DNA of 59,256 nucleotides from a virus: IMG/VR virus record IMGVR_UViG_3300028025_001698, positions 1-59,256 of that record. One strand, written 5' to 3'. This document shows positions 35,276 through 43,431 of the stretch, one piece after another. The stretch's first letter is position 1. Each line of letters begins with the position of its first letter. A program made the translations under genes and the position numbers. A model generated the notes under the pieces. That model was not told where the DNA came from. It was given only the letters and a program-made list of their open reading frames with translations, and made no database searches.

Positions 35276-36415
35276 TTAAAGTTTTTTGCTCACTGAAGAA
35301 ATACGTTTTAGAAAATCTAATTCGTCTTGTTTAGATCCTTGACCTGTTAGAACTTTAGTCCGGTTATTATTAACGGCTTGCTTCTCTTTTTGAGAACTCG
35401 AAGTTCCCTTCTTTGAGGGTATCGATTTCACGTTTGGAGATGCCTTTCGTTTTACTTCACCTGTTTCTTTAGCAGTTTTAAGTTTACGATAATCATTGAT
35501 GAACTTAACTACGTTAGGGTCATAGACCGCTTCCAATAGTTGTTCAGGGATACCTTCTTTAATAGCGAACTCACGAATATTCTTAGCAACTTTTTCTGAA
35601 TAGTCAGGAATGAGGTTAACAATGTTTTCCTCATACTGTCTCAGTAACACTTGTTGTTGTTCTATTTGTTGAGCTTGAATCTTTTCAACTACAGCTTTAG
35701 TTTGTTGTTCACGTTTATTGCGTGCATTCCAATACTTTTCCTGTACTTCTTCAAGTTGCTCTTTGAGTTCCCTAGCCGTGTAGGAATCACCTTCTTCTCG
35801 GGCTTTTTCAATTTCGCCTCTGACTTTATGATATTGTTGTGCAAGATTAGATTCAACAGCGGTCAGTTCTTCATTAATAACTGATCCAAGTTGAATAATC
35901 TCTTGTAACTTTTCTGCTCGTTCTTGGTCGATCTGTTTCTTCAGTTCGCCTAGTTCACGCCCCTTTTGAGATAGATGTTGGTCAGTAGAATAACCCTTAC
36001 GGATTTCTTCTAGGGTAACATACTCAGTTTTACCGTCAACTGTGACAGGTACTTTGTATTCCCAATCGATATCATCTTCAGAAGGCAAGTCAGCATTTTG
36101 GGTAGACGTATCATCCTCAGCTGTATTATCTTCTTCTGAATCATTCGATTCTTCTTCTTCATCTAGGTCATTTTCAGACTCGGTATCGTTCTCTTTTTGG
36201 GCTTCTTCTTCCGATACTTCATCTGGACTTGGGACGTCATCGCCTTCTTCTGGTAGAGATTCTTTATTAAGACCCAACAGTTCTGCTGCTGGAGAATTAC
36301 GTAGAATGTCATCAAAGCTCTTCACTTCCAAGTCTGCACTATTCGATCCGTCATCAAAACTCTGGCTACTGATTTCAGAAGCAGGAGTGTTGGTAGAGAG
36401 ATGTGGTAGATTCAT
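35276..36415 (-). CDS. Scaffolding protein, 379 residues
   Basis: The N-terminal ~110 residues are extremely acidic (runs of Asp/Glu/Ser, e.g. DLDEEEESNDSEEDN). A short ordered part follows (VPVTVDGKTEYVTLEEIRKGYS), then a long coiled coil (residues ~150-270) and a basic C-terminal tail (VKRKASPNVKSIPSKKGTSSS). This layout and the place immediately upstream of the capsid gene are characteristic of phage scaffolds, which guide procapsid assembly and leave. Confidence 0.88.
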   Translation of the reverse strand: MNLPHLSTNTPASEISSQSFDDGSNSADLEVKSFDDILRNSPAAELLGLNKESLPEEGDDVPSPDEVSEEEAQKENDTESENDLDEEEESNDSEEDNTAEDDTSTQNADLPSEDDIDWEYKVPVTVDGKTEYVTLEEIRKGYSTDQHLSQKGRELGELKKQIDQERAEKLQEIIQLGSVINEELTAVESNLAQQYHKVRGEIEKAREEGDSYTARELKEQLEEVQEKYWNARNKREQQTKAVVEKIQAQQIEQQQVLLRQYEENIVNLIPDYSEKVAKNIREFAIKEGIPEQLLEAVYDPNVVKFINDYRKLKTAKETGEVKRKASPNVKSIPSKKGTSSSQKEKQAVNNNRTKVLTGQGSKQDELDFLKRISSVSKKL

Positions 36416-36436
36416 ATTCTTTTACCTTTGTGTCCG

Positions 36437-36697
36437 TTAGGGAGCAGTGTCTGCGACCCTGTATTGTTTGGCTTCAGCTTTAGCTTTTTTAGCTACAGCC
36501 ATACGTTCAGCGAAGTCACCTTTAGATGGTTCCATCATTCGGTTAACTGCATCAATAGCATTTGTTAAATTAACAAAGGTTGGTGCATAATTCCCTGCTC
36601 GACCTACACCGCCATTTGACCCGCATTGGACCAATTCACGTAGGATTTCTTCTCGTGCTTTCTCAAGCACATCTTTCGCTTTATTTAAATCACTCAT
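36437..36697 (-). CDS. Hypothetical protein between portal and scaffold, 86 residues
   Basis: MSDLNKAKDVLEKAREEILRELV..., helical and charged, with a Gly-rich centre (CGSNGGVGRAG). The start at 36697 has GAGGAAAA as ribosome site; the longer frame to 36778 is only an extension inside the upstream gene. Likely a virion or assembly factor by position. No family recognised. Confidence 0.62.
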   Translation of the reverse strand: MSDLNKAKDVLEKAREEILRELVQCGSNGGVGRAGNYAPTFVNLTNAIDAVNRMMEPSKGDFAERMAVAKKAKAEAKQYRVADTAP

Positions 36698-37055
36698 TAT
36701 TTTCCTCAGACCCCTCTTGGGTATTTTTGTTTTGTTGTTGGATGAACTTGACGTTATTACCGTACATTTCAATACCAACTAACTTCTCTTTAACACTGCC
36801 TAATGCCATAGCGGTATGATACAGGTACTCTCGTTCCTTAGAACAATGAGGCTCTGTCTTTAACCACGTAACAAAAAGGTCAGCTAAAATTTCGCTATAT
36901 GCGTCACCAAAGAATTGTTCACGTTCACGGTGTACAAATTCAGCACGACCTAAAGCTACTTGGGCTTCCCTAAAGGGTTCCACCTTGTACTCATTGGTCT
37001 CATGATTCATCTTAGGCTTAATCTTCGCTTCAAAGCCTTTTCGATATTTATCCAT
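36690..37055 (-). CDS. Conserved hypothetical protein after portal, 121 residues
   Basis: Helical throughout. The segment ILADLFVTWLKTEPHCSKEREYLYHTAMALGSVKEKLVGIEM is typical of a small conserved protein found between portal and scaffold genes of P22-like and SU10-like podoviruses. Function not known. It overlaps the next gene by 8 nt. Confidence 0.65.
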   Translation of the reverse strand: MDKYRKGFEAKIKPKMNHETNEYKVEPFREAQVALGRAEFVHREREQFFGDAYSEILADLFVTWLKTEPHCSKEREYLYHTAMALGSVKEKLVGIEMYGNNVKFIQQQNKNTQEGSEENNE

Positions 37056-37069
37056 AAATTATTTCTAGA

Positions 37070-37096
37070 AAGACTCCCCCATCTCTGAGGGAGGGT
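37070..37096 (-). terminator. Possible terminator after portal
   Basis: On the minus strand CTCCC and GGGAG pair around a 10-nt loop, followed by a T-rich stretch (CTTTCT). It lies between the portal stop (37102) and the next gene (37055). The U-tract is interrupted, so it may attenuate rather than stop. Confidence 0.5.
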
Positions 37097-37101
37097 TATT
37101 A

Positions 37102-39357
37102 TTACATTATTGGGTTTTCACCAGCAGCCGCAGGACCAGCCTGTGGTTGTGGGGGTTGACTACCTTGAGGCGCACTTGCATCGTTATGCGAGTCAGCATC
37201 AATGAAAGACTTAGCCATTGCAAGGAGTTCTTTAATATCAGGCTTAGGAGGCATTTCAACCCCTTCTTTAGCCGCCTGAATATATAGCTTACCCCACTCT
37301 TGATAACTCTTATCCAACGCAACCATAAGTTGTTTGGTGTTATCTTGCATGGCATTTTTAGCTTGTACATTAGTGAGGTCAAGGGTTGCTTGCCTCTGTG
37401 CTATGTCAATCATTTTAACTTGTTCTTCAAGTTGTTTCTGCTTTTCACCAGCCTGCATCTCACCTTCTCTTGACTTCATAGCCTGTTCAATGAACTTAGG
37501 GTCTGTATAATCAACAAGGTAGTCTAAAGGATCAAGATCCATAGACTCAAGAGCTTTGCATGCAATAGTTACTGCAGCTTGTGGACTTACAGCTCCACCA
37601 GCTCCTGCTTGTTGCAGTGCTGGAATAATCTGTTGTCCAATTACATTCATCTTTTTCATGATATTGCTGTTACTGTTTTCACCAACATCAACATCAACAT
37701 AAAGCATCAAGTTACTTGGCAATGTACCAGGATCGACTGTCTTAAACAGATCATTTTGATCATAGTAACCAACTTCTTGACCACGGAGTTTATCCCGCAT
37801 TGTCTTGTAGATACCTTCACACAGACGTTTAAAGCCTGTTTCAGCAAACCTACGTGCCATAAACTGGATACGTACTTGTGCTGCAGACATAGCTCTCTGC
37901 ATCTTTTCTTCTGAATTACCAGAAACATAGAGTGTATCATTCAAACCCTGAGCAGCCTTAGACAAACCTGTAGCCTGTTCTTTGTGCATTTGTAATAGCT
38001 CAAGAATAGGTACTGTACCTGTACTGATAGTATCAGGTGTCATTGAAGCAACCGCATTGTTAGGGTTACCATTGGTAGCAATAATCTGCTTAGGCTTCAT
38101 GTTCTGTAGCGCACTGAAGTCTACAACGTTAGGATCAGCAAGCTTAGGTGAGTAGTTAGTTAAGTAGACATTCTCAATAAATCCACGCATGATAGCTGTT
38201 GAGGCTAATGTCATGGGTCGAATCATATCTGCTACTGACAAACCAAAGAATTCATGTGGTACTTCAAAGGGACAAAGAGTCGCCAATGGAATCATATCAC
38301 AGTCTTCTTCAAGAAGAATTGTTGAACCAGCAATAATAAAATGCTTTAGTTCAGCAATACCGTCACCATCACGGTCTACACGTAACCAACACTCAATAAC
38401 AGTGAGTTGTCGATTAGCTTCTGACGGGAATAGCTCCCGTGAATTTCCCCCAAGCCAGTACTCTTCACCAACTAGACGCTTACGAGCAGCCTGCTCTTCG
38501 GTGTACTTGGTAGCCCAATCATAGCTACCGTCTCCAATGGCGTCCCAGTCAATATTCTCTGCTATGTCAGGGAAAAACTTTCTAACTTCAGATCGAGTCA
38601 TGTCAATCTGGATACCCACAAATGCCGCATCATCAAGTGAGTGCGCATCCCGTGTAATACGGAAACATTCTGGGTGTACATTCTTAATTAAAATTCTTGT
38701 CTTGTTCTTTTTCTTTTTAAGGCGAACATCCTTGTATACCATTTTGTATACAGCATTACCTTCTTCATCGGTGTCTAACTCTTGATCATATTTAAGATCT
38801 CCGATAATTTCTGTGTCATCTTCTGATAACAAGAGATCAAGGTTTTCTTGACTGATAGAATCAAACTCTTCAAATTTATAATCAAAGTCTTCAATATATT
38901 CCCATCTAACAATACTATTTTTCCATAACAAGGCAGACTTAACCCATGTATTTAGGACTTCCCAACCAGGATTCTGCTTAAAGATTCCATAGTTAACAAG
39001 GTCAGAAGCTACTTTAGCTTCATGGAAAGCCTTAGGAGAACTTCCTGCCGGAATAAACCTTGCGATCTTATTGTTGTTAAACATAAGTTCAGCAAGAATA
39101 GCTGTATAACCCTCGATAGCCTCTACAGTGTCTGAAGAGACAATCTGTGAAGCACCCTGAGGAGTCAGGTGAAATTGCGGCATCATGCCGTATTCATAGG
39201 TAGCCTTCTGACGTTCACGAGCTAAGTCGGAACTATTCAAGAAGTCACCAACAGAGTTCATTACACCCTGTTCGATCATAGCTAGGAGTTCATTATCTCC
39301 TACTGGATCTTTATATCTATCCACAAAGCGGATGATATCTCTACTTGTATCACTCAT
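37102..39357 (-). CDS. Portal protein (P22-like)
   Basis: 751 residues forming the dodecameric DNA gate at one head vertex. Family signs include VEAIEGYTAILAELMFNNNKI near the start, a wing domain with RVDRDGDGIAELKHFIIAG, and PHEFFGLSVADMIRPM, SAAQVRIQFMARRFAETGFKRL in the stem region. A C-terminal helical barrel-like tail (Gln/Ala-rich, residues ~640-720) ends in a Pro/Gln-rich segment. ATG 39357 (MSDTSRDIIRF) with AGAAAGG upstream is preferred over 39381. The 39382-39514 gap holds a small hairpin (GATAGT/ACTATC) but no gene. Confidence 0.93.
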   Translation of the reverse strand: MSDTSRDIIRFVDRYKDPVGDNELLAMIEQGVMNSVGDFLNSSDLARERQKATYEYGMMPQFHLTPQGASQIVSSDTVEAIEGYTAILAELMFNNNKIARFIPAGSSPKAFHEAKVASDLVNYGIFKQNPGWEVLNTWVKSALLWKNSIVRWEYIEDFDYKFEEFDSISQENLDLLLSEDDTEIIGDLKYDQELDTDEEGNAVYKMVYKDVRLKKKKNKTRILIKNVHPECFRITRDAHSLDDAAFVGIQIDMTRSEVRKFFPDIAENIDWDAIGDGSYDWATKYTEEQAARKRLVGEEYWLGGNSRELFPSEANRQLTVIECWLRVDRDGDGIAELKHFIIAGSTILLEEDCDMIPLATLCPFEVPHEFFGLSVADMIRPMTLASTAIMRGFIENVYLTNYSPKLADPNVVDFSALQNMKPKQIIATNGNPNNAVASMTPDTISTGTVPILELLQMHKEQATGLSKAAQGLNDTLYVSGNSEEKMQRAMSAAQVRIQFMARRFAETGFKRLCEGIYKTMRDKLRGQEVGYYDQNDLFKTVDPGTLPSNLMLYVDVDVGENSNSNIMKKMNVIGQQIIPALQQAGAGGAVSPQAAVTIACKALESMDLDPLDYLVDYTDPKFIEQAMKSREGEMQAGEKQKQLEEQVKMIDIAQRQATLDLTNVQAKNAMQDNTKQLMVALDKSYQEWGKLYIQAAKEGVEMPPKPDIKELLAMAKSFIDADSHNDASAPQGSQPPQPQAGPAAAGENPIM

Positions 39358-39514
39358 TGTAAACCTTTCTGGGTTGTACATTCAATCAATCAAAGTCTAC
39401 AACAAGACTTGTATGTGCTACTAATTCTTTAATCACCCTGCTAGTAGCCAACAAAGTAGAAGTTACCTTCTCTTAGGACACAAGGACTAACTCTTAATGA
39501 TAGTATAACTATCG

Positions 39515-39661
39515 TTATCCTTTTCGGGGATTAAAATCTTTGGGGATTTTATTACCGATTTTTTCCTGTGGATTTAAAAGCTTACCAGCCTGTTTAGGCT
39601 TGATCATACTTTTAAATTGTTCTTTTTCTTTCCCTGTTAGGGGTACATTCATTTGTGCCAT
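39515..39661 (-). CDS. Small basic protein, 48 residues
   Basis: MAQMNVPLTGKEKEQFKSMI..., rich in Lys/Pro/Gln, ending PKDFNPRKG. It starts 4 nt after the preceding stop, so translation is coupled. The longer frame to 39751 lies in the upstream gene. No family recognised; in the terL-portal interval it may be a small head factor. Confidence 0.58.
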   Translation of the reverse strand: MAQMNVPLTGKEKEQFKSMIKPKQAGKLLNPQEKIGNKIPKDFNPRKG

Positions 39662-39665
39662 ATAT

Positions 39666-39929
39666 TTACCATTTAACCTTATTAGCCCAGTATGCCGCAG
39701 ACAATGGTCCTTTGGCAATATTAGATGCATGACGAGCTTTAAAAGCTTCATTACGTTTGGAACCGTCAGGACTACCTACAGCACCCTGAGCACCAAAGTG
39801 AATAGTCTTAACTTTATCACCAACTTTAGCTACAACAACGTGACTCTTAGTTTTGTGATTAGGTGTTCTCTTAGGTTTATTATAACCAGAGACACCAGCT
39901 CTCTCTAGTCTTGAATCTTTTTCAGCCAT
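39666..39929 (-). CDS. Conserved DUF6321-like protein, 87 residues
   Basis: MAEKDSRLERAGVSGYNKPKRTPNH..., followed by KSHVVVAKVGDKVKTIHFG, FKARHASNIAKG and the invariant-looking end SAAYWANKVKW. I recognise this as a conserved phage family of unknown function (DUF6321, as I recall), frequent in aquatic phages. Basic, probably nucleic-acid binding. ATG 39929 is chosen because the conserved region begins there; the upstream extension lies in the next gene. Confidence 0.75.
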   Translation of the reverse strand: MAEKDSRLERAGVSGYNKPKRTPNHKTKSHVVVAKVGDKVKTIHFGAQGAVGSPDGSKRNEAFKARHASNIAKGPLSAAYWANKVKW

Positions 39930-39930
39930 A

Positions 39931-40086
39931 CTATTTCCCCTTCTTAGCAGTCTTAGCAGACTCTTTAAAGCTTTTATCTGTAGGCGCACCTTTAGTACCT
40001 ACCTTACGCATCTTCTCTCCGGAACCTTCAGCTATTCGTTTTCGTTTAGCATGGATATTGTCATATAATCCTTGTTTAGTTGCCAT
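39931..40086 (-). CDS. Small basic GLYDNIHAKRKR protein, 51 residues
   Basis: A short gene: MATKQGLYDNIHAKRKRIAE, then GSGEKMRKVGTKGAPTDKSF, ending KTAKKGK. Short proteins with GLYxNIHAKRKRI...GSGEKMR...GAPT recur in aquatic phages. Very basic, so DNA or RNA contact is plausible. It starts 9 nt after terL ends with GGAGAATATT as ribosome site, and its stop is directly adjacent to the next start. Confidence 0.72.
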   Translation of the reverse strand: MATKQGLYDNIHAKRKRIAEGSGEKMRKVGTKGAPTDKSFKESAKTAKKGK

Positions 40087-40095
40087 AATATTCTC

Positions 40096-41736
40096 CTAAA
40101 TCCATGTTGTTTCTATTTGCTGAAAGTTACCCATACGCTGTGAAAAGGGTACTGTTGTGTTTGTTAATCTGTCTCCATGTGTCCTGATAACCTCAAGAGC
40201 AATAGCTAAGGCAATAACTGTATCATCATTCTGACCTATGATAGCATTTGTCTTTCCAGACTCATCTGCTACATAATTCATCAATTCACCAATAATAACC
40301 CTAGAAGGTATCCATATATCTTCTTGTTCAATAGCATTCTTTAAGAATCCAATGATAGCTGGCTTAGAAGCTGATGTTGTTCTCCAGCCAATTCTACTAC
40401 CCTCTTCTTTGGATACATTTGCCATCTTAGTCTGATAGTACATATTCATGTAACCCATTTGAGTTAACCTGTTTAATGTTGCTATACCCATAGAGTTAGA
40501 CTCTACTGCTAACAAAGCATTATTGTAGTACCTACCTAGATAAAATAATAAATCACCAAACTGACTAGGATCAATCGTATTACTGCGATAAACTGCGCAC
40601 ACTTCCCTCTGGGCATTAATGACCACTGCTGTAGAATAATCCTTGCCAACACCCAGAGCAACGTCAGCACCGATAGCAAAGGCATCTTCAAAAGTAGGAT
40701 ACTTAAATATCTCGATAGACCCATCTCTTAAATCCTCCATCATAGAGGATTCAAAGTTAAACTCTCTCTTGGCTAATATTGGTTGAGGTATAAGTTTACT
40801 TAACTTCTCAATGTTAAATACATTAGAGCCAGAAACAATAAATGCTTCTTCAGGTGTCGCAGGGTATTCTTGTCTGAACTTATTCTCACCACCCTCTGCA
40901 ATCTTTAACCTTCTCCAGTATAATTGGTCATCACTAAGGTTGTACCTAGTAACTAATACTTCTTCTTCTGTTGTTCTCTCAAATCCTTCAGGGACTTTCC
41001 TCTGGTACTCCGTCATCAGGTACCATGGAACAAAGATAGCGATATAGTCATTCTCACCTTTTACAGCTCCCTGCCATAACCTGTGAAATGAATTACCCAC
41101 ACCATTAGCAGTACTCTCAAGGATTACTTCGGTACCTTCCGCTTGGGAGATTCCCTGAAACAATCCTGCTAGGATCTTTTCATCATGCCCCCAAAAGGCT
41201 ACCTCTGAAAGGTGAGCAATCGTAGGAGTCGTTCCCCTACCAGCCTCAGGAGCACCAGCCGTATATAACCGATATCCTGAATCATTATGCTCAAACATAA
41301 TCTCTTTTGCATTTGATTTCTTTAACACTGGTCTGAATGTATCAGACATGTTATAGATAGTATTCCTGGACATACTAAATAATGCATCACTAGTAGCCGC
41401 ATCATGCGCCATAACTACTGACTTATTATAAGCATTAAAGTAACTCTTCCAGAATACCCTACCTGTCGTGTATGTACTTAAACCCATCTGTCGAGCTTTT
41501 AAAATAATGGCTCTGACTCTCCCCGTCTCTTTTAATTGTTTATCAAGAGCTTCATTTACAATCTTCTGAGCTTCATTAAACTCGAAAAATTGGAATCCCT
41601 TGGAGGAGTCCTTGGGTAAGATTTTAATTTGTTCTTTGGCGAATAACTCAAAGTTATTCTTGTATGAAGCTAATTTTTCTCGCTTCTTTAATTCCCTCAG
41701 AGCCTCTAGCTTATCAGAATTGTTTTGTGTGGTCAT
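40096..41736 (-). CDS. Terminase large subunit
   Basis: 546 residues; motor ATPase and nuclease that packages DNA. The N-terminal ATPase has a Walker A-like KARQMGLST (residues 80-88), Walker B in TIAHLSEVAFW near residue 170 and a coupling STANG (ILESTANGVGN). The C-terminal RNase H-like nuclease has FAIGADVALG (Asp), LLAVESNSMGI (Glu) and DDTVIALAIALE (Asp). It begins 28 nt after a predicted phage promoter start. The small subunit is not adjacent but 3 kb away at 44692. Confidence 0.95.
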   Translation of the reverse strand: MTTQNNSDKLEALRELKKREKLASYKNNFELFAKEQIKILPKDSSKGFQFFEFNEAQKIVNEALDKQLKETGRVRAIILKARQMGLSTYTTGRVFWKSYFNAYNKSVVMAHDAATSDALFSMSRNTIYNMSDTFRPVLKKSNAKEIMFEHNDSGYRLYTAGAPEAGRGTTPTIAHLSEVAFWGHDEKILAGLFQGISQAEGTEVILESTANGVGNSFHRLWQGAVKGENDYIAIFVPWYLMTEYQRKVPEGFERTTEEEVLVTRYNLSDDQLYWRRLKIAEGGENKFRQEYPATPEEAFIVSGSNVFNIEKLSKLIPQPILAKREFNFESSMMEDLRDGSIEIFKYPTFEDAFAIGADVALGVGKDYSTAVVINAQREVCAVYRSNTIDPSQFGDLLFYLGRYYNNALLAVESNSMGIATLNRLTQMGYMNMYYQTKMANVSKEEGSRIGWRTTSASKPAIIGFLKNAIEQEDIWIPSRVIIGELMNYVADESGKTNAIIGQNDDTVIALAIALEVIRTHGDRLTNTTVPFSQRMGNFQQIETTWI

Positions 41737-41763
41737 AAATTTGTATGTAATAAAAAGGTTTCT

Positions 41764-41781
41764 CTATTATGTACCGACTAA
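41764..41781 (-). promoter_or_regulatory. Candidate late phage promoter for terL and head genes
   Basis: On the minus strand: TTAGTCGGTACATAATA, start G at 41764, one base off the consensus core. It is the only motif copy upstream of the head operon, 28 nt from the terL ATG, and so likely drives the whole late arm down to the fibre genes. Confidence 0.72.
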
Positions 41782-41848
41782 CCTATTGATTTACTTATAA
41801 AAATAATTCTGATATTTTTTGGAAATGTAATCTTTTGTATACGTCTTT

Positions 41849-41913
41849 GGGGTACCCCTACTTTTATATATGGGATGTCGCTGGGGAATGTCGTGGGTAG
41901 ATGTCTTTGTGTG
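41849..41913. repeat. Palindrome and three 13-bp direct repeats in the divergent region
   Basis: GGGGTACCCC (41849-41858) is a perfect 10-bp palindrome. It is followed by three 13-bp-spaced units beginning ATGTCG at 41875, ATGTCG at 41888 and ATGTCT at 41901. This lies between terL and the first early gene. It could hold operator or terminase recognition sites; nothing here proves either. Confidence 0.45.
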
Positions 41914-42044
41914 TGTTTAAAAGAATCAATGTTTGTTTATGTGTACCCTAGCTGGGTTTGTATGCCCCCCTAGTTTCTCTCTGTTGTTTCGGTGCGTTGC
42001 GCTGCCCGTCTCAGCTTCCTTTGTCTGCGCTGCTTGGAGCTATC

Positions 42045-42203
42045 ATGCCTTCTGTTGTTGCTGGTTTTCTTGTTTTCTTTTCTTGCCTTGGTCTATTGAC
42101 TTGTTGTGCTGCTGCTTTGCTAGGTGCTCCCCTGTTTCCTTTGTACCTTGCTTTGTTTACCTTTGTTGGGACATTAGTCTGGGCTATTGTTTCTTCTATC
42201 TGA
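42045..42203 (+). CDS. Possible small two-TM membrane protein, 52 residues
   Basis: MPSVVAGFLVFFSCLGLLTC, then LGAPLFPLYLALFTFVGTLVWAIVSSI: two membrane segments, Cys-rich, with GGAG five bases before ATG. Codons ending in T fit the genome. The opposite strand also reads open as a basic 70-residue frame (42223 to 42011, rich in Lys/Arg/Gln/Ala) without a ribosome site. The segment is pyrimidine-rich on the plus strand, unlike most genes here, so either or neither frame may be real. The rest of 41737-42280 holds the late promoter, repeats and hairpins. Confidence 0.35.
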   Translation: MPSVVAGFLVFFSCLGLLTCCAAALLGAPLFPLYLALFTFVGTLVWAIVSSI

Positions 42204-42218
42204 GGTTTAGATCTCTGC

Positions 42219-42254
42219 CACATACTTGCGGGTATGTGAGAGCGATCTTGCTCT
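42219..42254 (+). other. Two consecutive hairpins in the early leader
   Basis: CACATAC/GTATGTG (7 bp, 6-nt loop) is followed at once by AGAGC/GCTCT (5 bp, 6-nt loop). They lie 26-60 nt before the first early plus-strand ATG. They may stabilise or process the 5' end of the early transcript. Confidence 0.55.
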
Positions 42255-42280
42255 GTATGTCATAGCTCAAGGAGATTAAT

Positions 42281-42472
42281 ATGACTAAGTTAATGCACAT
42301 TGTTCTTATATTCTTGTGGTCACATCTAATGTTGTGGTGTGTTGATAAGATACAGTATGAAGTTATGTATGGATGGATGCATGTCATCGGTCTTATCATT
42401 TCAGGTGTAGTAGCAGGGATTCAGTTCGCTATTCTTATTATTGAAATCAACGAAGCAACAGAAGAGGCTTAA
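42281..42472 (+). CDS. Small two-TM membrane protein, 63 residues
   Basis: MTKLMHIVLIFLWSHLMLWC and VIGLIISGVVAGIQFAILII are two membrane helices, with a short acidic tail (NEATEEA). AAGGAGAT upstream is a strong ribosome site. It is the first secure gene of the rightward early arm. Early membrane proteins in phages often alter host membrane or exclude other phages; function here is unknown. Confidence 0.68.
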   Translation: MTKLMHIVLIFLWSHLMLWCVDKIQYEVMYGWMHVIGLIISGVVAGIQFAILIIEINEATEEA

Positions 42473-42473
42473 T

Positions 42474-42587
42474 ATGTACTTAGTATACTGTAACAAGACA
42501 AACAAATTAATTGACAGAGTATTGTCAGCTAAAGATTTAATCAAATATAAATCAGAAGATGTAACAGTTCACATCGTTCACATCTAA
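42474..42587 (+). CDS. Very small hypothetical protein, 37 residues
   Basis: MYLVYCNKTNKLIDRVLSAK followed by DLIKYKSEDVTVHIVHI. It begins 1 nt after the preceding stop, so it is translationally coupled. Predicted beta-alpha-beta; no family. Similar tiny early proteins in other phages often take over host functions. Confidence 0.55.
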   Translation: MYLVYCNKTNKLIDRVLSAKDLIKYKSEDVTVHIVHI

Positions 42588-42619
42588 TCACAGCTCTTCT
42601 CGGGCTTACGGAGAGACCA

Positions 42620-42637
42620 CTTGGGGTAAGTACCAAG
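42620..42637 (+). other. Intergenic hairpin in early region
   Basis: CTTGG/CCAAG pair round an 8-nt loop in the 82-nt gap before the gene at 42670. Possibly an RNA processing or stability element; weak on its own. Confidence 0.3.
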
Positions 42638-42669
42638 ATTTCATTAACAGTCATTACCAAAGGAATAAT

Positions 42670-42954
42670 ATGACTATCTTAACATTCGGATTTGCCACTA
42701 AAGGCGACACAACAACTGCTTCATTCACAATGGAGTCATCTACATTGATGGCAGTCTATACAGACTCATCAAACAGATACCTGTATGCAGTAGATAGTAA
42801 CGATATTGTTCGTAAACTGTCTATTACTCGTGATGTTGAACACGCACGTAAGCAGTATAAGGTCGCTCGTAGCTTAATCGGCAAACAAGTTAAGTTCGGT
42901 GTAACCTCAGGATGGTCTTCATCTAACTGGTTCAATGAAATCGTAGAAGCTTAA
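42670..42954 (+). CDS. Hypothetical early protein, 94 residues
   Basis: MTILTFGFATKGDTTTASFTMESS..., beta-rich with Ser/Thr, then a basic helix (DVEHARKQYKVARSL) and GKQVKFGVTSGWSSSNWFNEI. Not recognised. AAAGGAATA precedes the ATG. It sits in a block of small rightward early genes that share tight spacing. Confidence 0.6.
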   Translation: MTILTFGFATKGDTTTASFTMESSTLMAVYTDSSNRYLYAVDSNDIVRKLSITRDVEHARKQYKVARSLIGKQVKFGVTSGWSSSNWFNEIVEA

Positions 42955-42964
42955 GGAGAAACCT

Positions 42965-43216
42965 ATGAAAGCACGTTATTTACTCTTAAACCCACTCAAG
43001 GCAAGAGACTTTGGGTGTACAACAGAAGAAGTCGTAGAGTCAGTACATGAATTCGGCTGTAAAGTAGTCATGTCACCAGACACAACAGGAGAAACACTGC
43101 TGTATGCGGTGTCAGACAACAGAAGTGTGCTGGAAAACATGGTAAATGAGGTAGAACTCAATGGCATCATCATAGAATACACAGCAATCTATGATCAAAT
43201 ACTGGAAGGACAGTAA
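42965..43216 (+). CDS. Hypothetical early protein, 83 residues
   Basis: MKARYLLLNPLKARDFGCTTEEV..., predicted alternating strands and helices of a small alpha/beta fold, two Cys, acidic overall. AAGGAGAAACC gives a good ribosome site. No family recognised. Confidence 0.6.
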   Translation: MKARYLLLNPLKARDFGCTTEEVVESVHEFGCKVVMSPDTTGETLLYAVSDNRSVLENMVNEVELNGIIIEYTAIYDQILEGQ

Positions 43217-43217
43217 A

Positions 43218-43427
43218 ATGGCATACCTAAGACAGTCCTATGGTAGATATTACCTAGATATGTCACCTGAAGAGCTAAATGCACTAGTAGACGTCATGGA
43301 TGAACTACCTTCTATGACAAAAATAGAGACAGGCATACACTACCAGATAACAAAACACAGGGAATACATACAACAGGAGGAGAAATGGCACAGACAGATA
43401 GATATTGACAGGGGGATTGTAACCTAA
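43218..43427 (+). CDS. Hypothetical early protein, 69 residues
   Basis: MAYLRQSYGRYYLDMSPEELNALVDVMDELPSM..., helical, with a Gln/Glu/Lys-rich C terminus. ATG 43218 is preferred (GGAAGGACAG upstream, directly after the previous stop); the frame extends to 43191 inside the previous gene. Function unknown. A strong RNA hairpin follows. Confidence 0.6.
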   Translation: MAYLRQSYGRYYLDMSPEELNALVDVMDELPSMTKIETGIHYQITKHREYIQQEEKWHRQIDIDRGIVT

Positions 43428-43431
43428 AGAC

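Noticed and set aside
39482-39514. Terminator before the portal gene
   Set aside because: The AACGATAGT/ACTATCATT hairpin has almost no G-C pairs and no T-run.
5070-41736. Integrase, repressor or attachment site
   Set aside because: No recombinase or repressor-like protein and no tRNA-linked repeat was seen, so nothing supports lysogeny.
42011-42223. 70-residue minus-strand basic frame upstream of terL
   Set aside because: No ribosome site, codons unlike other genes (few end in T), and it is opposite a better-started plus frame; kept only as an alternative.
41933-42265. 110-residue plus-strand frame in the divergent region
   Set aside because: It is an extreme Cys/Phe/Ser/Leu-rich translation without a ribosome site; the 52-residue frame in another phase has a better start.
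42511-42516. Perfect TTGACA as a host sigma-70 -35 box
   Set aside because: It lies in a coding frame and no -10 like TATAAT occurs 16-18 bp downstream.
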